Part shown: positions 27,499 through 36,371 of the stretch, one piece after another | Layout: each line of letters starts with the position of its first letter | Numbering within the stretch: position 1 is the first letter of the stretch | From: Mucilaginibacter gossypii | GTDB lineage: Bacteria; Bacteroidota; Bacteroidia; Sphingobacteriales; Sphingobacteriaceae | DNA length: 64,000 bases | Direction: 5' to 3' | NCBI RefSeq assembly: GCF_900100945.1 | Contig: NZ_FNCG01000020.1 | Span: 1 to 64,000, forward strand | Translations under genes and position numbers: made by a program | The notes under the pieces: generated by a model | Told to the model about the DNA's origin: nothing | The model's input: the letters and a program-made list of their open reading frames with translations, nothing else | Database searches by the model: none

Positions 27499-27879
27499 AT
27501 GAATACATTTCTCGATTATATTTTTTACAGAACAGCAGAACTCTTCTTCAAAAGGTATGGAAGAAGGGGGTTCGCGGGAATTTCTATTATTTCCGCATCG
27601 CAAACATTTGCAATAAGCTCGTCAATCTTAATAATATTTCCTTTCATTACCACCCAGTCAATCAAATACTACTACGGCGCAATTACATACGCTGAAATAA
27701 TAATTTATGGATCGTTACTATATATAAATCATCGCAAATATTCAGGGAAATATAACAAAATAAGATTTGTGTGGCGTGATGAAGCAGCTGAAGAAAGATT
27801 TCGCAAGGGTATTTTAGTATTCATTTCCTTAGTGTTCCCGCTCATATTATATGCAATATTATGTAAGGTTATCCATTAA
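27499..27879 (+). CDS. Small membrane protein of unknown function
   Basis: 126 residues with probable membrane spans near 31-52, 58-76 and 103-122 and a charged loop between (NHRKYSGKYNKIRFVWRDE). No family was recognised. It follows the CxxC protein gene by 58 bases on the same strand and shares its A+T-rich composition. Confidence 0.6.
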   Translation: MNTFLDYIFYRTAELFFKRYGRRGFAGISIISASQTFAISSSILIIFPFITTQSIKYYYGAITYAEIIIYGSLLYINHRKYSGKYNKIRFVWRDEAAEERFRKGILVFISLVFPLILYAILCKVIH

Positions 27880-27952
27880 ACCTCACCCTCTGGCGCAAGT
27901 ATGAAGGGGTGGCAATGTGTGAAAAGGCTACTTATGCCAAATATTAGAAAAT

Positions 27953-28375
27953 ATGAGTACCAAATACAAATTTCACGATCAGGATAAATTATACTTTGTA
28001 AGCTTTTCTGTTGTGTATTGGATAGAACTTTTCATAAGAAATGAATACAAACAGGTATTGCTTGACAGTTGGAGGCATTGTCAAAAGCATAAGGGTCTTG
28101 AAATATATGGATGGTGTATCATGACCAGCCACGTTCACATGATTATTGGAAGCAACAGTAATAAATTGGAGGATATATTGCGTGATATGAAAAAACACAC
28201 CGCAGCGATATTACGAAGTACAATTGAAAACAATCCTATTGAAAGCCGAAAGGAATGACTTTTATGGATGATGAAACGCGCCGGAACGAAAAATAGCAAT
28301 AACGAAAAGTTTCAATTATGGCAACAAGACAATCATCCCATTATGCTGTTTAACCATAAAGTATTGCGCCAGTAA
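27953..28375 (+). pseudogene. REP-associated tyrosine transposase (RAYT), nonsense-interrupted and 3'-truncated
   Basis: The frame begins with a Y1-transposase fold typical of Bacteroidota RAYTs: VSFSVVYWIELF, then the HUH motif in MTSHVHMIIGS, then ILRDMKKHTAAIL. A TGA at 28256-28258 stops it after ESRKE. The same frame then continues with LLWMMKRAGTK, FQLWQQDNHPIML and FNHKVLRQ before a TAA at 28373-28375. The TGA sits where the family normally has Trp (EWLLWMM), so one TGG-to-TGA change explains the first stop. The usual remainder after VLRQ is missing. RAYTs mobilise REP-type palindromes, and this window is rich in such palindromes. Confidence 0.85.
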
Positions 28376-28437
28376 CAAACTGCTTAAAACAGCGCTGAAA
28401 AACTATGGCCTTAAGAAGTTTTTAACATATAAACTAC

Positions 28438-28878
28438 ATGACAACCAAACCTTTACTCCTTATCACTATCGCAGCACTAACAATCTTTGTGAGCTCCTGC
28501 AAAACCTATTACATGCCTGTTGGGACTTTCCTGGAGCAGGTGCCAACCCTGGAAACGGTGAATTTAAGACAGGTTACCGCCCAGGACCCTCTTGGGCATA
28601 AGCATACCTATAGTGTTTATCCTATTGATTCGATTAAATGTTTCGATAAAGACGGAACTTCTTATAAGTTAAAGAACGGGCCATCTATTGAAATACGTTT
28701 TACAGATATCAATGGCAAGCGATCAACCTTTTACTTCGACCGCACCTGGGTTATCCAGGATTCTGTTATCGGTGTTCAGTCAAAGATCCTTTCACTGAAA
28801 AAAGCAATACCGGTAAGTACGATCAAGACAATTGAAGTACAGGATGGGCGAAAAAAATACAAATACATTAACCAGTAG
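28438..28878 (+). CDS. Small lipoprotein of unknown function
   Basis: 146 residues. The signal peptide ends in the lipobox-like FVSSC, giving Cys21 as the acylated residue. The mature part is a small beta-rich domain with DKDGTSYKLKNGPSIEIRF and FDRTWVIQDS. No family was recognised. It lies directly downstream of the truncated RAYT. Confidence 0.7.
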   Translation: MTTKPLLLITIAALTIFVSSCKTYYMPVGTFLEQVPTLETVNLRQVTAQDPLGHKHTYSVYPIDSIKCFDKDGTSYKLKNGPSIEIRFTDINGKRSTFYFDRTWVIQDSVIGVQSKILSLKKAIPVSTIKTIEVQDGRKKYKYINQ

Positions 28879-29443
28879 GCCAATATAAAGCTGGCCCACA
28901 CAACAGTCGATTCGGAATTTAATCAAAACAATTCATTTGCCGGCGAGGCCGGGGTTGATACCCGGCACGGGCAAATTGGGTTATGCAGCTTAGCAGTTTA
29001 CCTGCAAAACTTTAAGCCATACAGCCAACTGTACTATTATATTAAATAGCCGGTTAACTTAAAAGAAGCATGGCCCGCGGTTGCTGCCAATTGGAAATTT
29101 GTTAACCCTGCCATATACATGATCGCAATGCGTATGATCGCGATACATTTTTTGATGTGATGGCGGGCAATTTACCTGTAGTGGTTGGGTAGTTTCAGTC
29201 TTATCAGGCTGACAAACTATCGTAGCTTGTTTTTTCATAACGAATCCCCCTGTTTAGATTATACTGATAATTGGTATAATAAATTTAACTATAAAAGCAC
29301 TTATTTACAATAGCTTTTATCAGAAAAATAATATTAAAAAAATTACGGCCAACCTCGAAGGTGCAAGCAGCTACTGCCCGCAGGCAAACCCTGCATATTT
29401 GCGCCAGCAAAGGAAAAAATCACTTGTGGCATCTTAGATAAAT
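28879..29443. other. Long gene-free region, possibly with decayed coding remnants
   Basis: About 565 bases without an intact gene. A short stem ccggg-gttgata-cccgg lies near 28950, and a direct repeat of atgatcgc words near 29119-29146. One short frame near 29140-29190 reads DRDTFFDVMAGNLPVVV, which faintly resembles a phosphoesterase-type segment but is too short to name. The region may be a scar of deletions next to the RAYT remnant. Confidence 0.4.
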
Positions 29444-29481
29444 AAACGGCCGGAGCAAATAATATATACTCCGGCTGTTTA
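29444..29481 (-). terminator. Intrinsic terminator of the GH30-GH5 operon
   Basis: aaacggccggag pairs with ctccggctgttt around a 14-base loop, 23 bases past the stop of the GH5 gene on the minus strand. The T tract is short. Confidence 0.65.
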
Positions 29482-29503
29482 AATAAGTATAGCGTACCTG
29501 TAT

Positions 29504-31306
29504 TTATTTCCCTTTCCAAAACTGCAGATAATGCAGGTTGTACCCTCCGTTGTTAGCTAATACCTTTATTTTGTTGCTCCCGGCTTTTAAAACAATGTTT
29601 TTTACAGCAATAACCTGCCATTTTTTTAGCCCGCCTGTGTTGGGCACTGCCACTTCTTTTGCCTGGGTTATATTATTAACTAAAACAGATAGCTTGGCAT
29701 CATCGGTGGCGGATGCTACTTTGAGGCTAAGGGAGTATACGCCCGGTATTTTAACCTGTATGGTGTACTGTGTCCATTCGTTGGTTTCAATATGATCTAC
29801 ATAGTAACTTTCATACTTCGTAGAATCTTTGCTGATATCAACGCCGTCGTTCCGGTAAACATGGCCTTTGTTCCCAACACCCGGTTTACCCGAAGTATGA
29901 TAGTCGGCTGTATCGGTGTCAAAATAAGCAGAGCCATTGCGGCCCAGGTCATAATCAACAGCATTGATCACGGGGCCGTTGCCAATCCTGTTGGCTTTAA
30001 AGGGCTTGGTAACGCTTGTATGCGGCTGCCTGAAAATAGCATCGATGACATCATGATGGATAATGGTATTTTCTAATTTAGCATACGTAGCTAGCTCAAG
30101 GGTGCCGCTATAAGTATTGCTCTCGTTAGGTTTATTCCTGCCGGTGTTCAGGTACCTCGCCACATCATCATAGTTCAGATTTGAACGGATCTCCATCGGG
30201 TTGTTGATGCCCAATTTTTTCAATGGCCATAATGACCAGCCAATGTTATTTTTTTCTAATAAGCCGATAGCTTCAGTAAGCCAGGTATTTGAGTTTTCGC
30301 CGGTTTCGCCTAACCATACGGGAATATTATACTGGTCGCGTGTTTTTACGATATGATCAACAGACTTCTGATCGTTAAAATTCCAGTACTTATGAAAGCT
30401 CAGCACCATGTTTTTATCCCACTGGGGTAAAATACCGTTATAGTTATTGCCCCAACCGTTGCCCTCAATAATAATAATGTGTTTTTTATCTACCTCGCGA
30501 ATGGCAGCAGTAATATCAACCATCAGTTTTCTTAGCGGACCGTTTGTTTTTTCCTTCAGTCCGTTTTTATCATTTTGAGGATCGTCAAAACCCCAGTTTG
30601 GCTCGTTGATGATATCATAAGCACCTATATAAGGCTCGTTTTTATACCGTTCGGCCAGTTTACGCCAAAGGGCTATGGTTTTTTGTTTATTAGCCTCGCT
30701 GTCCCAAAGCGATGGTTTGTCCGGGTCGCGGTCGGAGATGTTGAGGTCGTTGCCTTGTCCGCCGGGGGCGGCATGCAGGTCAAGGATTAGGTACATGTGG
30801 TTTGCTTTACACCAGGACAGCAGACCGTCGGTCATTTTAAACCCTTTATCCAGCCAGGTGTTTTTACCGGCAACGGGCTCCTTATCAACCGGCAAGGTGT
30901 AAAGGTTATAATGCATTGGCAGGCGGATAGAATTAAATCCCCAGCGTTTCATCGAATCTACATCAATTTTGCGGGTATTATTGGCCAGCCAGGTATCATA
31001 AAACTCCTTAGTTTCGGCCGGGCCCATTAGCTCTTCAAACCTTTCGCGAATGCGGTACTGCCGGCTGTCTTTGTTAATGTGCAGCATATAGCCTTCCTGC
31101 AGCATCCATCCCCCTAAACCCATCCCTCGCAGCAATACATTCTGCCCCTTTTCATCAACTATTTTTTTGCCTTCGGCTTTTAAAAAGCCTGTTTGCGCAT
31201 TTCCTTGTAACGAGACAAATAACGCCGGGACCGCGGCCAGCAAAGCCTTAATTCTTGAGCTCACCTTTATATTTTTTATTAACGATGTTAACATGTTGTT
31301 GTGCAT
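29504..31306 (-). CDS. GH5-family glycoside hydrolase with C-terminal CBM-like domain
   Basis: A 600-residue exported enzyme; the signal region ends near residue 38 (SLQGNAQ). The (beta/alpha)8 catalytic domain (about 40-390) has the GH5 acid/base Glu235 in DIINEPNW and nucleophile Glu334 in VWLGETGENS. FNSIRLPMHY and LDLHAAPGGQ are typical of the exo-beta-1,3-glucanase-like branch. The C-terminal 150 residues (about 450-600) look like a CBM6/CBM35-type beta-sandwich ending LHYLQFWKGK. It lies 24 bases downstream of the GH30 gene and is probably its operon partner. Beta-glucan is the likely substrate class. Confidence 0.9.
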   Translation of the reverse strand: MHNNMLTSLIKNIKVSSRIKALLAAVPALFVSLQGNAQTGFLKAEGKKIVDEKGQNVLLRGMGLGGWMLQEGYMLHINKDSRQYRIRERFEELMGPAETKEFYDTWLANNTRKIDVDSMKRWGFNSIRLPMHYNLYTLPVDKEPVAGKNTWLDKGFKMTDGLLSWCKANHMYLILDLHAAPGGQGNDLNISDRDPDKPSLWDSEANKQKTIALWRKLAERYKNEPYIGAYDIINEPNWGFDDPQNDKNGLKEKTNGPLRKLMVDITAAIREVDKKHIIIIEGNGWGNNYNGILPQWDKNMVLSFHKYWNFNDQKSVDHIVKTRDQYNIPVWLGETGENSNTWLTEAIGLLEKNNIGWSLWPLKKLGINNPMEIRSNLNYDDVARYLNTGRNKPNESNTYSGTLELATYAKLENTIIHHDVIDAIFRQPHTSVTKPFKANRIGNGPVINAVDYDLGRNGSAYFDTDTADYHTSGKPGVGNKGHVYRNDGVDISKDSTKYESYYVDHIETNEWTQYTIQVKIPGVYSLSLKVASATDDAKLSVLVNNITQAKEVAVPNTGGLKKWQVIAVKNIVLKAGSNKIKVLANNGGYNLHYLQFWKGK

Positions 31307-31330
31307 TTAAATTTTCTAAACCGGTTTATA

Positions 31331-32734
31331 TTACCAGATATACGTTCCAACCGAACCTTTATCAAGTTTAACAGCTAATACTTTTCCCTGGTACTGGATG
31401 TTAAAATCCTGCGCGCCATCGCTGGTGTTCGCTACGATAAGTACTTTTTTGCCATCGGGGGTTTTGAAAGCCACATTAGGTAAAGTATCCATATTGTTTG
31501 ATGCAATACGTACTGAACCCGGACGTACAAATTTGGAAGCATGAGCAATTGAATAATAAGCGATGTTCTTCTTTACTTGGTTTTTATCAATGGTAACGGC
31601 GCCCTGGCACATTGGGCAGCCACCCCTGTCGGTGTAGGGCTTATATTCAGGGTCGGCGGCAAGGTTCCATTCCAGTACATTGCGGCTCCAGTTACGGGTT
31701 GCGCCAATAATAAGGCTTTTTACCGGCCAGGCAATGTTGATAGTACTTTGATTTTCGGGCTCAACGGTCATCTGCTCGGTAAAGTAAATATTTTTATCAG
31801 GATGGGCGTTGTGCACATCGGTAAGGGCCGAGATATCGCCGCCATACAGATGAAAGCCTGAACCATCCACATATTTACGGGCAGCCGGATCGTTCAATAT
31901 CGAAATAGGGTAGTCAGGCCTGTCGGCATTATGATCGTAAACAATGATCTTTGTTTTGATACCTGCAGCCTTAAACGCTGGGCCAAGGTTGTTTTTGATA
32001 AAGTCGGCTTCGTCGGGCGCAACCATCAGCAAGCTGGGGTTATTGCCTGGGTGTAATGGCTCGTTTTGAATGGTGATGGCATCAATATTAATTCCATTGG
32101 CCTTCATTGCCTGGATATATTTAACCAGGTAGTTAGCATACACCGGGTAACAATCGGGTTTTAATCTGCCGCCGCGGGTATCATTATTGGTTTTCATCCA
32201 GGCCGGCGGCGACCATGGCGAACCCAACACCTTGATTGCCGGATTAATTGCCAGGATCTGTTTCATTACCGGGATCACATCGGTTTTATCCGGTCCAAGG
32301 TTAAAATGTTTTAACGTTGGATCTGTCTGGCCTTTGGGCATATCATCATAGGAGAATACTTTGTCGTTCAGATCGGATGCACCAATACTCAGCCTTAAAT
32401 AACTGATGCCAATATCATTCCCCGTAACCGCAAAAAGATTTTTAAGCAGCGCGGCCCGACTGTCGGCACCCATACGGATGATGTGCATAGCGCTGCCCCC
32501 GGTTAATGCAAATCCAAACCCGTCTATCGGCTGGTAATGTTGCTTATCATTAACAGTAATAGTAGTGCCGCCGGCGTTCCCGGTTTTAAAAATAAGCGGC
32601 TCCTTTTGCTGCTCAAAAAGTGCCGATCTGTCGGCCCGGGTAAGCCATAAGCTTGCCTTTGTTTGCGCGTTTATTGCAGCAGCCGGGCCAAGCAGCATGG
32701 CGCCCAATAAAATCGATTTGATTTGCGTATTCAT
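31331..32734 (-). CDS. GH30-family glycoside hydrolase
   Basis: A 467-residue exported enzyme with a signal peptide ending INAQ (residue 24). The family entry motif IDGFGFALTGGSA is at 70-82, the acid/base Glu225 in ITIQNEPLHPG and the nucleophile Glu320 in IYFTEQM. A beta-sandwich C-terminal extension completes the usual GH30 layout. The family includes glucosylceramidase and endo-beta-1,6-glucanase; the latter fits a soil Bacteroidota and the neighbouring GH5 enzyme. It is the first gene of a two-gene operon. No SusC/SusD pair or regulator is adjacent. Confidence 0.92.
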   Translation of the reverse strand: MNTQIKSILLGAMLLGPAAAINAQTKASLWLTRADRSALFEQQKEPLIFKTGNAGGTTITVNDKQHYQPIDGFGFALTGGSAMHIIRMGADSRAALLKNLFAVTGNDIGISYLRLSIGASDLNDKVFSYDDMPKGQTDPTLKHFNLGPDKTDVIPVMKQILAINPAIKVLGSPWSPPAWMKTNNDTRGGRLKPDCYPVYANYLVKYIQAMKANGINIDAITIQNEPLHPGNNPSLLMVAPDEADFIKNNLGPAFKAAGIKTKIIVYDHNADRPDYPISILNDPAARKYVDGSGFHLYGGDISALTDVHNAHPDKNIYFTEQMTVEPENQSTINIAWPVKSLIIGATRNWSRNVLEWNLAADPEYKPYTDRGGCPMCQGAVTIDKNQVKKNIAYYSIAHASKFVRPGSVRIASNNMDTLPNVAFKTPDGKKVLIVANTSDGAQDFNIQYQGKVLAVKLDKGSVGTYIW

Positions 32735-33008
32735 GAAACAGGATTTACAGGTTTATTTGTTGATAACAGGAATTAATAAGGCTGTTAAAATTGGATAAGT
32801 AAAAATATTACTGTTTTTAATAAAACGTAGTAATTAATCGGTTACAAAGTCAATAATTAGATTTTGCAGTGATTAAGAAGTAGTTTACGCATGGAGTTAA
32901 TTTAAAGCAGGGCGATATAAAGTCTTATTTAAACGGGCAAATTTAATTTTCAATTTAAAACATTTGTTTTTATGAAAAGATTCCTATAAATTCACATACA
33001 ACTATCCA

Positions 33009-33380
33009 ATGAATACTCCATCTAAAAAAATTGTCATATTTGATGACGACGAGGACATACTTTCTATTTGCAGTTATATTTTGGAGGAACAAGGGTGGGA
33101 AGTGCACACATTTAGCGACTGCAATAACATTGTTGAAAAAGTTTCGGGCATCTTGCCTGATGTGATCATGATGGATAACTGGATCCCCGATTCGGGCGGA
33201 ATCATTGCCACGCAAACCCTCAAAAAAACCGAAGGACTTAAAGAAATACCGGTAATTTACTTTTCGGCAAACAGCGATATCCAGATCCTGGCCAATCATG
33301 CCGGCGCCCAAAGCTATTTAGCCAAACCATTTGACCTTGAAGACCTGGAAAAGGTGATCAACAGAGTGATAGCAGCGTAG
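33009..33380 (+). CDS. Single-domain response regulator
   Basis: 123 residues, a receiver domain only. The acidic cluster is Asp12-Asp14, the phospho-acceptor is Asp56 in VIMMDNWIP, and the conserved Lys is in SYLAKPFD near 107. Without an output domain it probably acts by protein contact, as in CheY-like relays. No histidine kinase gene is adjacent. Confidence 0.88.
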   Translation: MNTPSKKIVIFDDDEDILSICSYILEEQGWEVHTFSDCNNIVEKVSGILPDVIMMDNWIPDSGGIIATQTLKKTEGLKEIPVIYFSANSDIQILANHAGAQSYLAKPFDLEDLEKVINRVIAA

Positions 33381-33446
33381 GTGAGATAAACCCGAGTTGC
33401 GGCTTATCGTATATCTGTATTCTTTAATCTTACTAAAATAAATTCA

Positions 33447-33600
33447 GTTGTCATTTCGACAAACCAAGCGGGTAATGTACGGGCGTGAGGAGAAATCTTA
33501 TACGCCAGCCCTAAATCAGATGTAGCGGCCCTGCTTGGTGTATAAGATTTCTCTTTCGCCCCGGCGCTCATGGCCCACGTGCTCCATCGAAATGACAATT
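33447..33600. repeat. Palindromic repeat family B, copy 2
   Basis: The outer arms are gttgtcatttcgac (33447-33460) and tcgaaatgacaa near 33588. The inner arms are gagaaatcttatacgcc (33490-33506) and ggtgtataagatttctc (33537-33553). It has the same architecture as 1247-1370 and lies between the convergent response regulator and M1 peptidase genes. Confidence 0.88.
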
Positions 33601-33690
33601 TTCTTTTTATTTAAAAGAGGGATATAAACGATAGCATTTTTTTAGTCTATAACAAGACAGAAGACACAAAATCCCCCCTTTAAAACGCTT

Positions 33691-35271
33691 CTATCTTTTT
33701 TCCTCAAACGATGCCAGCAGGTTTATATTCGGGTCCACCTTAACATCTGCCGGTTTGGCTTTTACCCGGAAACGGGCTGTTGTCGATTTCTCTTTTACCG
33801 GCACGGTTAACAGCTGCCCGTCAACAGACACCTCCAGCGGCAAATTGTAAACATAGGCCTGGTTTTGGGTTACATTTATGGTAATGTAACCATCCTTTTC
33901 ATTATACTTCCAGCTAACCGCCAAATTTGGGTGCCCGGCGTTGCGTAGCCATTGCGTAAAAAACTGTTTCAGGTCTTTGCCGCTGGTTTGTTCCATTACC
34001 CGCCTCAAATCATCAGTATTGGCATTGCTGCCCTGGTATTTTGAATAATAGTTTCTTACCCCTTTCCAAAAAACATCATCGCCCAGTTTGCGCCGCAGCA
34101 TGTGCAGCACCCAACCGCCTTTTTCGTAACTATTGGCATTAAGCAGCTGCATAAATTTTGTTTTAACAGCGGTATCAACCACGGGCGTTAAACGCTCCTT
34201 TTCAAAATCCAGCACTTTTTTACGCTGGCCGATAAGGCGTGTTTTTAAGGTATCGGCCCCGTATTTATTTTCGAGATAAAGATTGGTCATATAAGTAGCA
34301 AAGCCTTCACTTAACCAAAGGTGGCCAAAGCTTTTCTCGCTGGCGCCATCGCCAAACCACTGGTGGGCAATTTCATGCGCCATTAGTTCTTCTATATCCG
34401 GACTTTTAACCGACTCTTCAAAGTAGAATATGGCACTGGCATTTTCCATACCGCCAAAAATGGTTTTCGACTGCACGTTGGCCAATTTTTCGTAGCTGTA
34501 AGGGCCAACATTTTTTATAAAGTAGGGGAGAATGTTTTTAGCTACAGCATAGCTTTTAAACCCCACCTCTTTACTTTCCGGAAAAACATAGGTAAAAACC
34601 GGGATTCCGTTAACATCACCGGGGCGGTCAACTGCAAACTCAGCTACGCCTATAACCATTACTTTGGTAGGCAGCGCAACGGCTTCAACCCAATGGGTTA
34701 GTTTGAGCTTTCCGTCGAGTTGCTTTTCTTCGGTTTGCAGGCCGTTTGATACCACCTGGTAATGATCGGGCGCGGTTACAATAAAATCAACCGTGGCTTT
34801 GTCGGCAATATTATCAACGCAGGGCAGCCAGTTATGGGCCCGGTTAGGCCAGTTATCACCAAAAAAAGTACGGTGTCCGAATGCGTTGGTCGAGATGATC
34901 AACCCATCGGCCGGGATGCCGCTGTAACTTATCGTATAATCGCGGGTGTTCCCTTTATAGGCCCGGGTATTGATCTTTAGCTGTTCGCCATCCTGGGTAA
35001 ACTTTACCGGCTTCCCGTTTTCGGTTACAGCCGATACCAGCATGCCTTTACCCTCAGCATTCTTTTTCACCAGGTCGAGGCTAAACCCTTCCGCGCCGTT
35101 CAAAAACCTTATCGAAACCGTGGCCTTTCCCTCTATATTATTATCGGCGTCATTAAGTTTAATATCAAACGTATAATGTTTAACATCAATCTGCGCCCCT
35201 GGAACCTGGGCAAATGCCGGCATGGTAAACAGGGCCGGTAACAATAAAAGAACAAAAAATATCCTGCGCAT
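33691..35271 (-). CDS. M1-family zinc aminopeptidase, secreted
   Basis: A 526-residue protein with a signal peptide ending PAFA (residue 21). The zinc site HEIAHQWFGD begins at His299, with the third ligand-type Glu322 in SEGFATY. The exopeptidase motif reads GGMENA (273-278). It lacks the long C-terminal domain of larger M1 enzymes, in line with the short Bacteroidota secreted forms. It removes N-terminal residues from peptides in the periplasm or outside the cell. The gene is monocistronic. Confidence 0.92.
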   Translation of the reverse strand: MRRIFFVLLLLPALFTMPAFAQVPGAQIDVKHYTFDIKLNDADNNIEGKATVSIRFLNGAEGFSLDLVKKNAEGKGMLVSAVTENGKPVKFTQDGEQLKINTRAYKGNTRDYTISYSGIPADGLIISTNAFGHRTFFGDNWPNRAHNWLPCVDNIADKATVDFIVTAPDHYQVVSNGLQTEEKQLDGKLKLTHWVEAVALPTKVMVIGVAEFAVDRPGDVNGIPVFTYVFPESKEVGFKSYAVAKNILPYFIKNVGPYSYEKLANVQSKTIFGGMENASAIFYFEESVKSPDIEELMAHEIAHQWFGDGASEKSFGHLWLSEGFATYMTNLYLENKYGADTLKTRLIGQRKKVLDFEKERLTPVVDTAVKTKFMQLLNANSYEKGGWVLHMLRRKLGDDVFWKGVRNYYSKYQGSNANTDDLRRVMEQTSGKDLKQFFTQWLRNAGHPNLAVSWKYNEKDGYITINVTQNQAYVYNLPLEVSVDGQLLTVPVKEKSTTARFRVKAKPADVKVDPNINLLASFEEKR

Positions 35272-35368
35272 AGCCGTGGTTCAGTTTGTTTTGTACTGCA
35301 ACAAAGCTAATAAAAACAAGCTGTTATCCGCCTTTCCCGGCTATTTGGTTTATTACATTTTTACATTG

Positions 35369-36292
35369 CTAAAACGTTACATTAACCCCTGTGGTGAACA
35401 AAAAGTAAAGTCCGTTCATTTTGGTGTTTTTTACATAATCAACCTGGTTAAATGGCTTGATGAGGTACGGCGTAAAGAGGATTTGCCACTTGTTAATAGT
35501 ATAGGTTAAAGGCAACGATCCGCTGAAAGCAAGCAGCTTATATTGCCTTACCTCGCGCTGGTTTTGCTGCGTTACCGTTTGCGTTATGATAGTTTGCTTT
35601 GGCTGACTGGGAAACAGGATATTAATAGGTGTTTGCTGCTGGGGCTGCTCTATCGAGCGGGTAACCTGCGATTCGGTATAATAAGTTTGGTAGAAAGATT
35701 GTGTACCGGCATAAAGCGTGGCGGTAGGAGTAACTTTTAGCCCGCTTTTTTTATCCACGCCTGTTTTCAGGGCAAAAATTTCTTTTGATAATTCGGCCGT
35801 ATTAACAACGTCGTTGCTGTTATTTTTATTAAACCTATAGCTGATGCCCGCGGTAAATTTTACAATATCATCCGGATTGGCATACAGCTGCCCGTCAAGC
35901 GTGGCATTAAATGAAGAAAGTATAATGGGACTGCTCTTGGTGATGAAATATTTGGTGGCCGATACATTGCCTCCATAATACCGTTTTGCATCAAACGCGA
36001 AAACATAGCCCGGTGTAACGCTAAGGCCCTCGGTGCCCGATTTGGAGCCATTAAGATCAAAATAGCCGATAGCACTTACAAAAAAGCCCTGCTTGCTAAC
36101 TAATGTAACCGAGGGAAGAAGCACCGGGACACTGCTTTCATCGCGCCGGCCGGCATAGGTAAGGTTTGAAAGATATTGCAAACCCGCATTTACAAACAAC
36201 TCTTTTGTTTTTGCCGCGGTATCAGGTTTTTGCTGGGCATAAACCGCAGGGCTGGTCAAAGCCAGCAGCAGGATAAGTTTAAGTTTTTTCAT
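35369..36292 (-). CDS. Putative outer-membrane protein, unknown function
   Basis: 307 residues with a signal peptide ending AVYA (residue 19). The mature part has many alternating hydrophobic strands and closes with YFLFTTGVNVTF, an aromatic-terminated strand typical of outer-membrane barrels. Gln-rich stretches lie near residue 215-245. No family was recognised. It is 79 bases from a palindromic terminator that also faces the preceding gene. Confidence 0.7.
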   Translation of the reverse strand: MKKLKLILLLALTSPAVYAQQKPDTAAKTKELFVNAGLQYLSNLTYAGRRDESSVPVLLPSVTLVSKQGFFVSAIGYFDLNGSKSGTEGLSVTPGYVFAFDAKRYYGGNVSATKYFITKSSPIILSSFNATLDGQLYANPDDIVKFTAGISYRFNKNNSNDVVNTAELSKEIFALKTGVDKKSGLKVTPTATLYAGTQSFYQTYYTESQVTRSIEQPQQQTPINILFPSQPKQTIITQTVTQQNQREVRQYKLLAFSGSLPLTYTINKWQILFTPYLIKPFNQVDYVKNTKMNGLYFLFTTGVNVTF

Positions 36293-36321
36293 AGCTAATG
36301 TTGAATAAAAAAAGTGCGGAT

Positions 36322-36353
36322 AATCAAAAAGGCCGGTACCGGCCTTTTTGATT
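36322..36353. terminator. Perfect palindromic terminator
   Basis: A 32-base perfect palindrome: aatcaaaaaggccggt and its complement, with A/T flanks on both sides. It terminates the minus-strand low-complexity protein gene before the next gene begins at 36292. Confidence 0.88.
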
Positions 36354-36371
36354 TAATGTATGTAAATACTA

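Noticed and set aside
29119-29190. Phosphoesterase-like words (DRDTFFDVMAGNLPVVV)
   Set aside because: Too short and without a preserved frame on either side to call a pseudogene.
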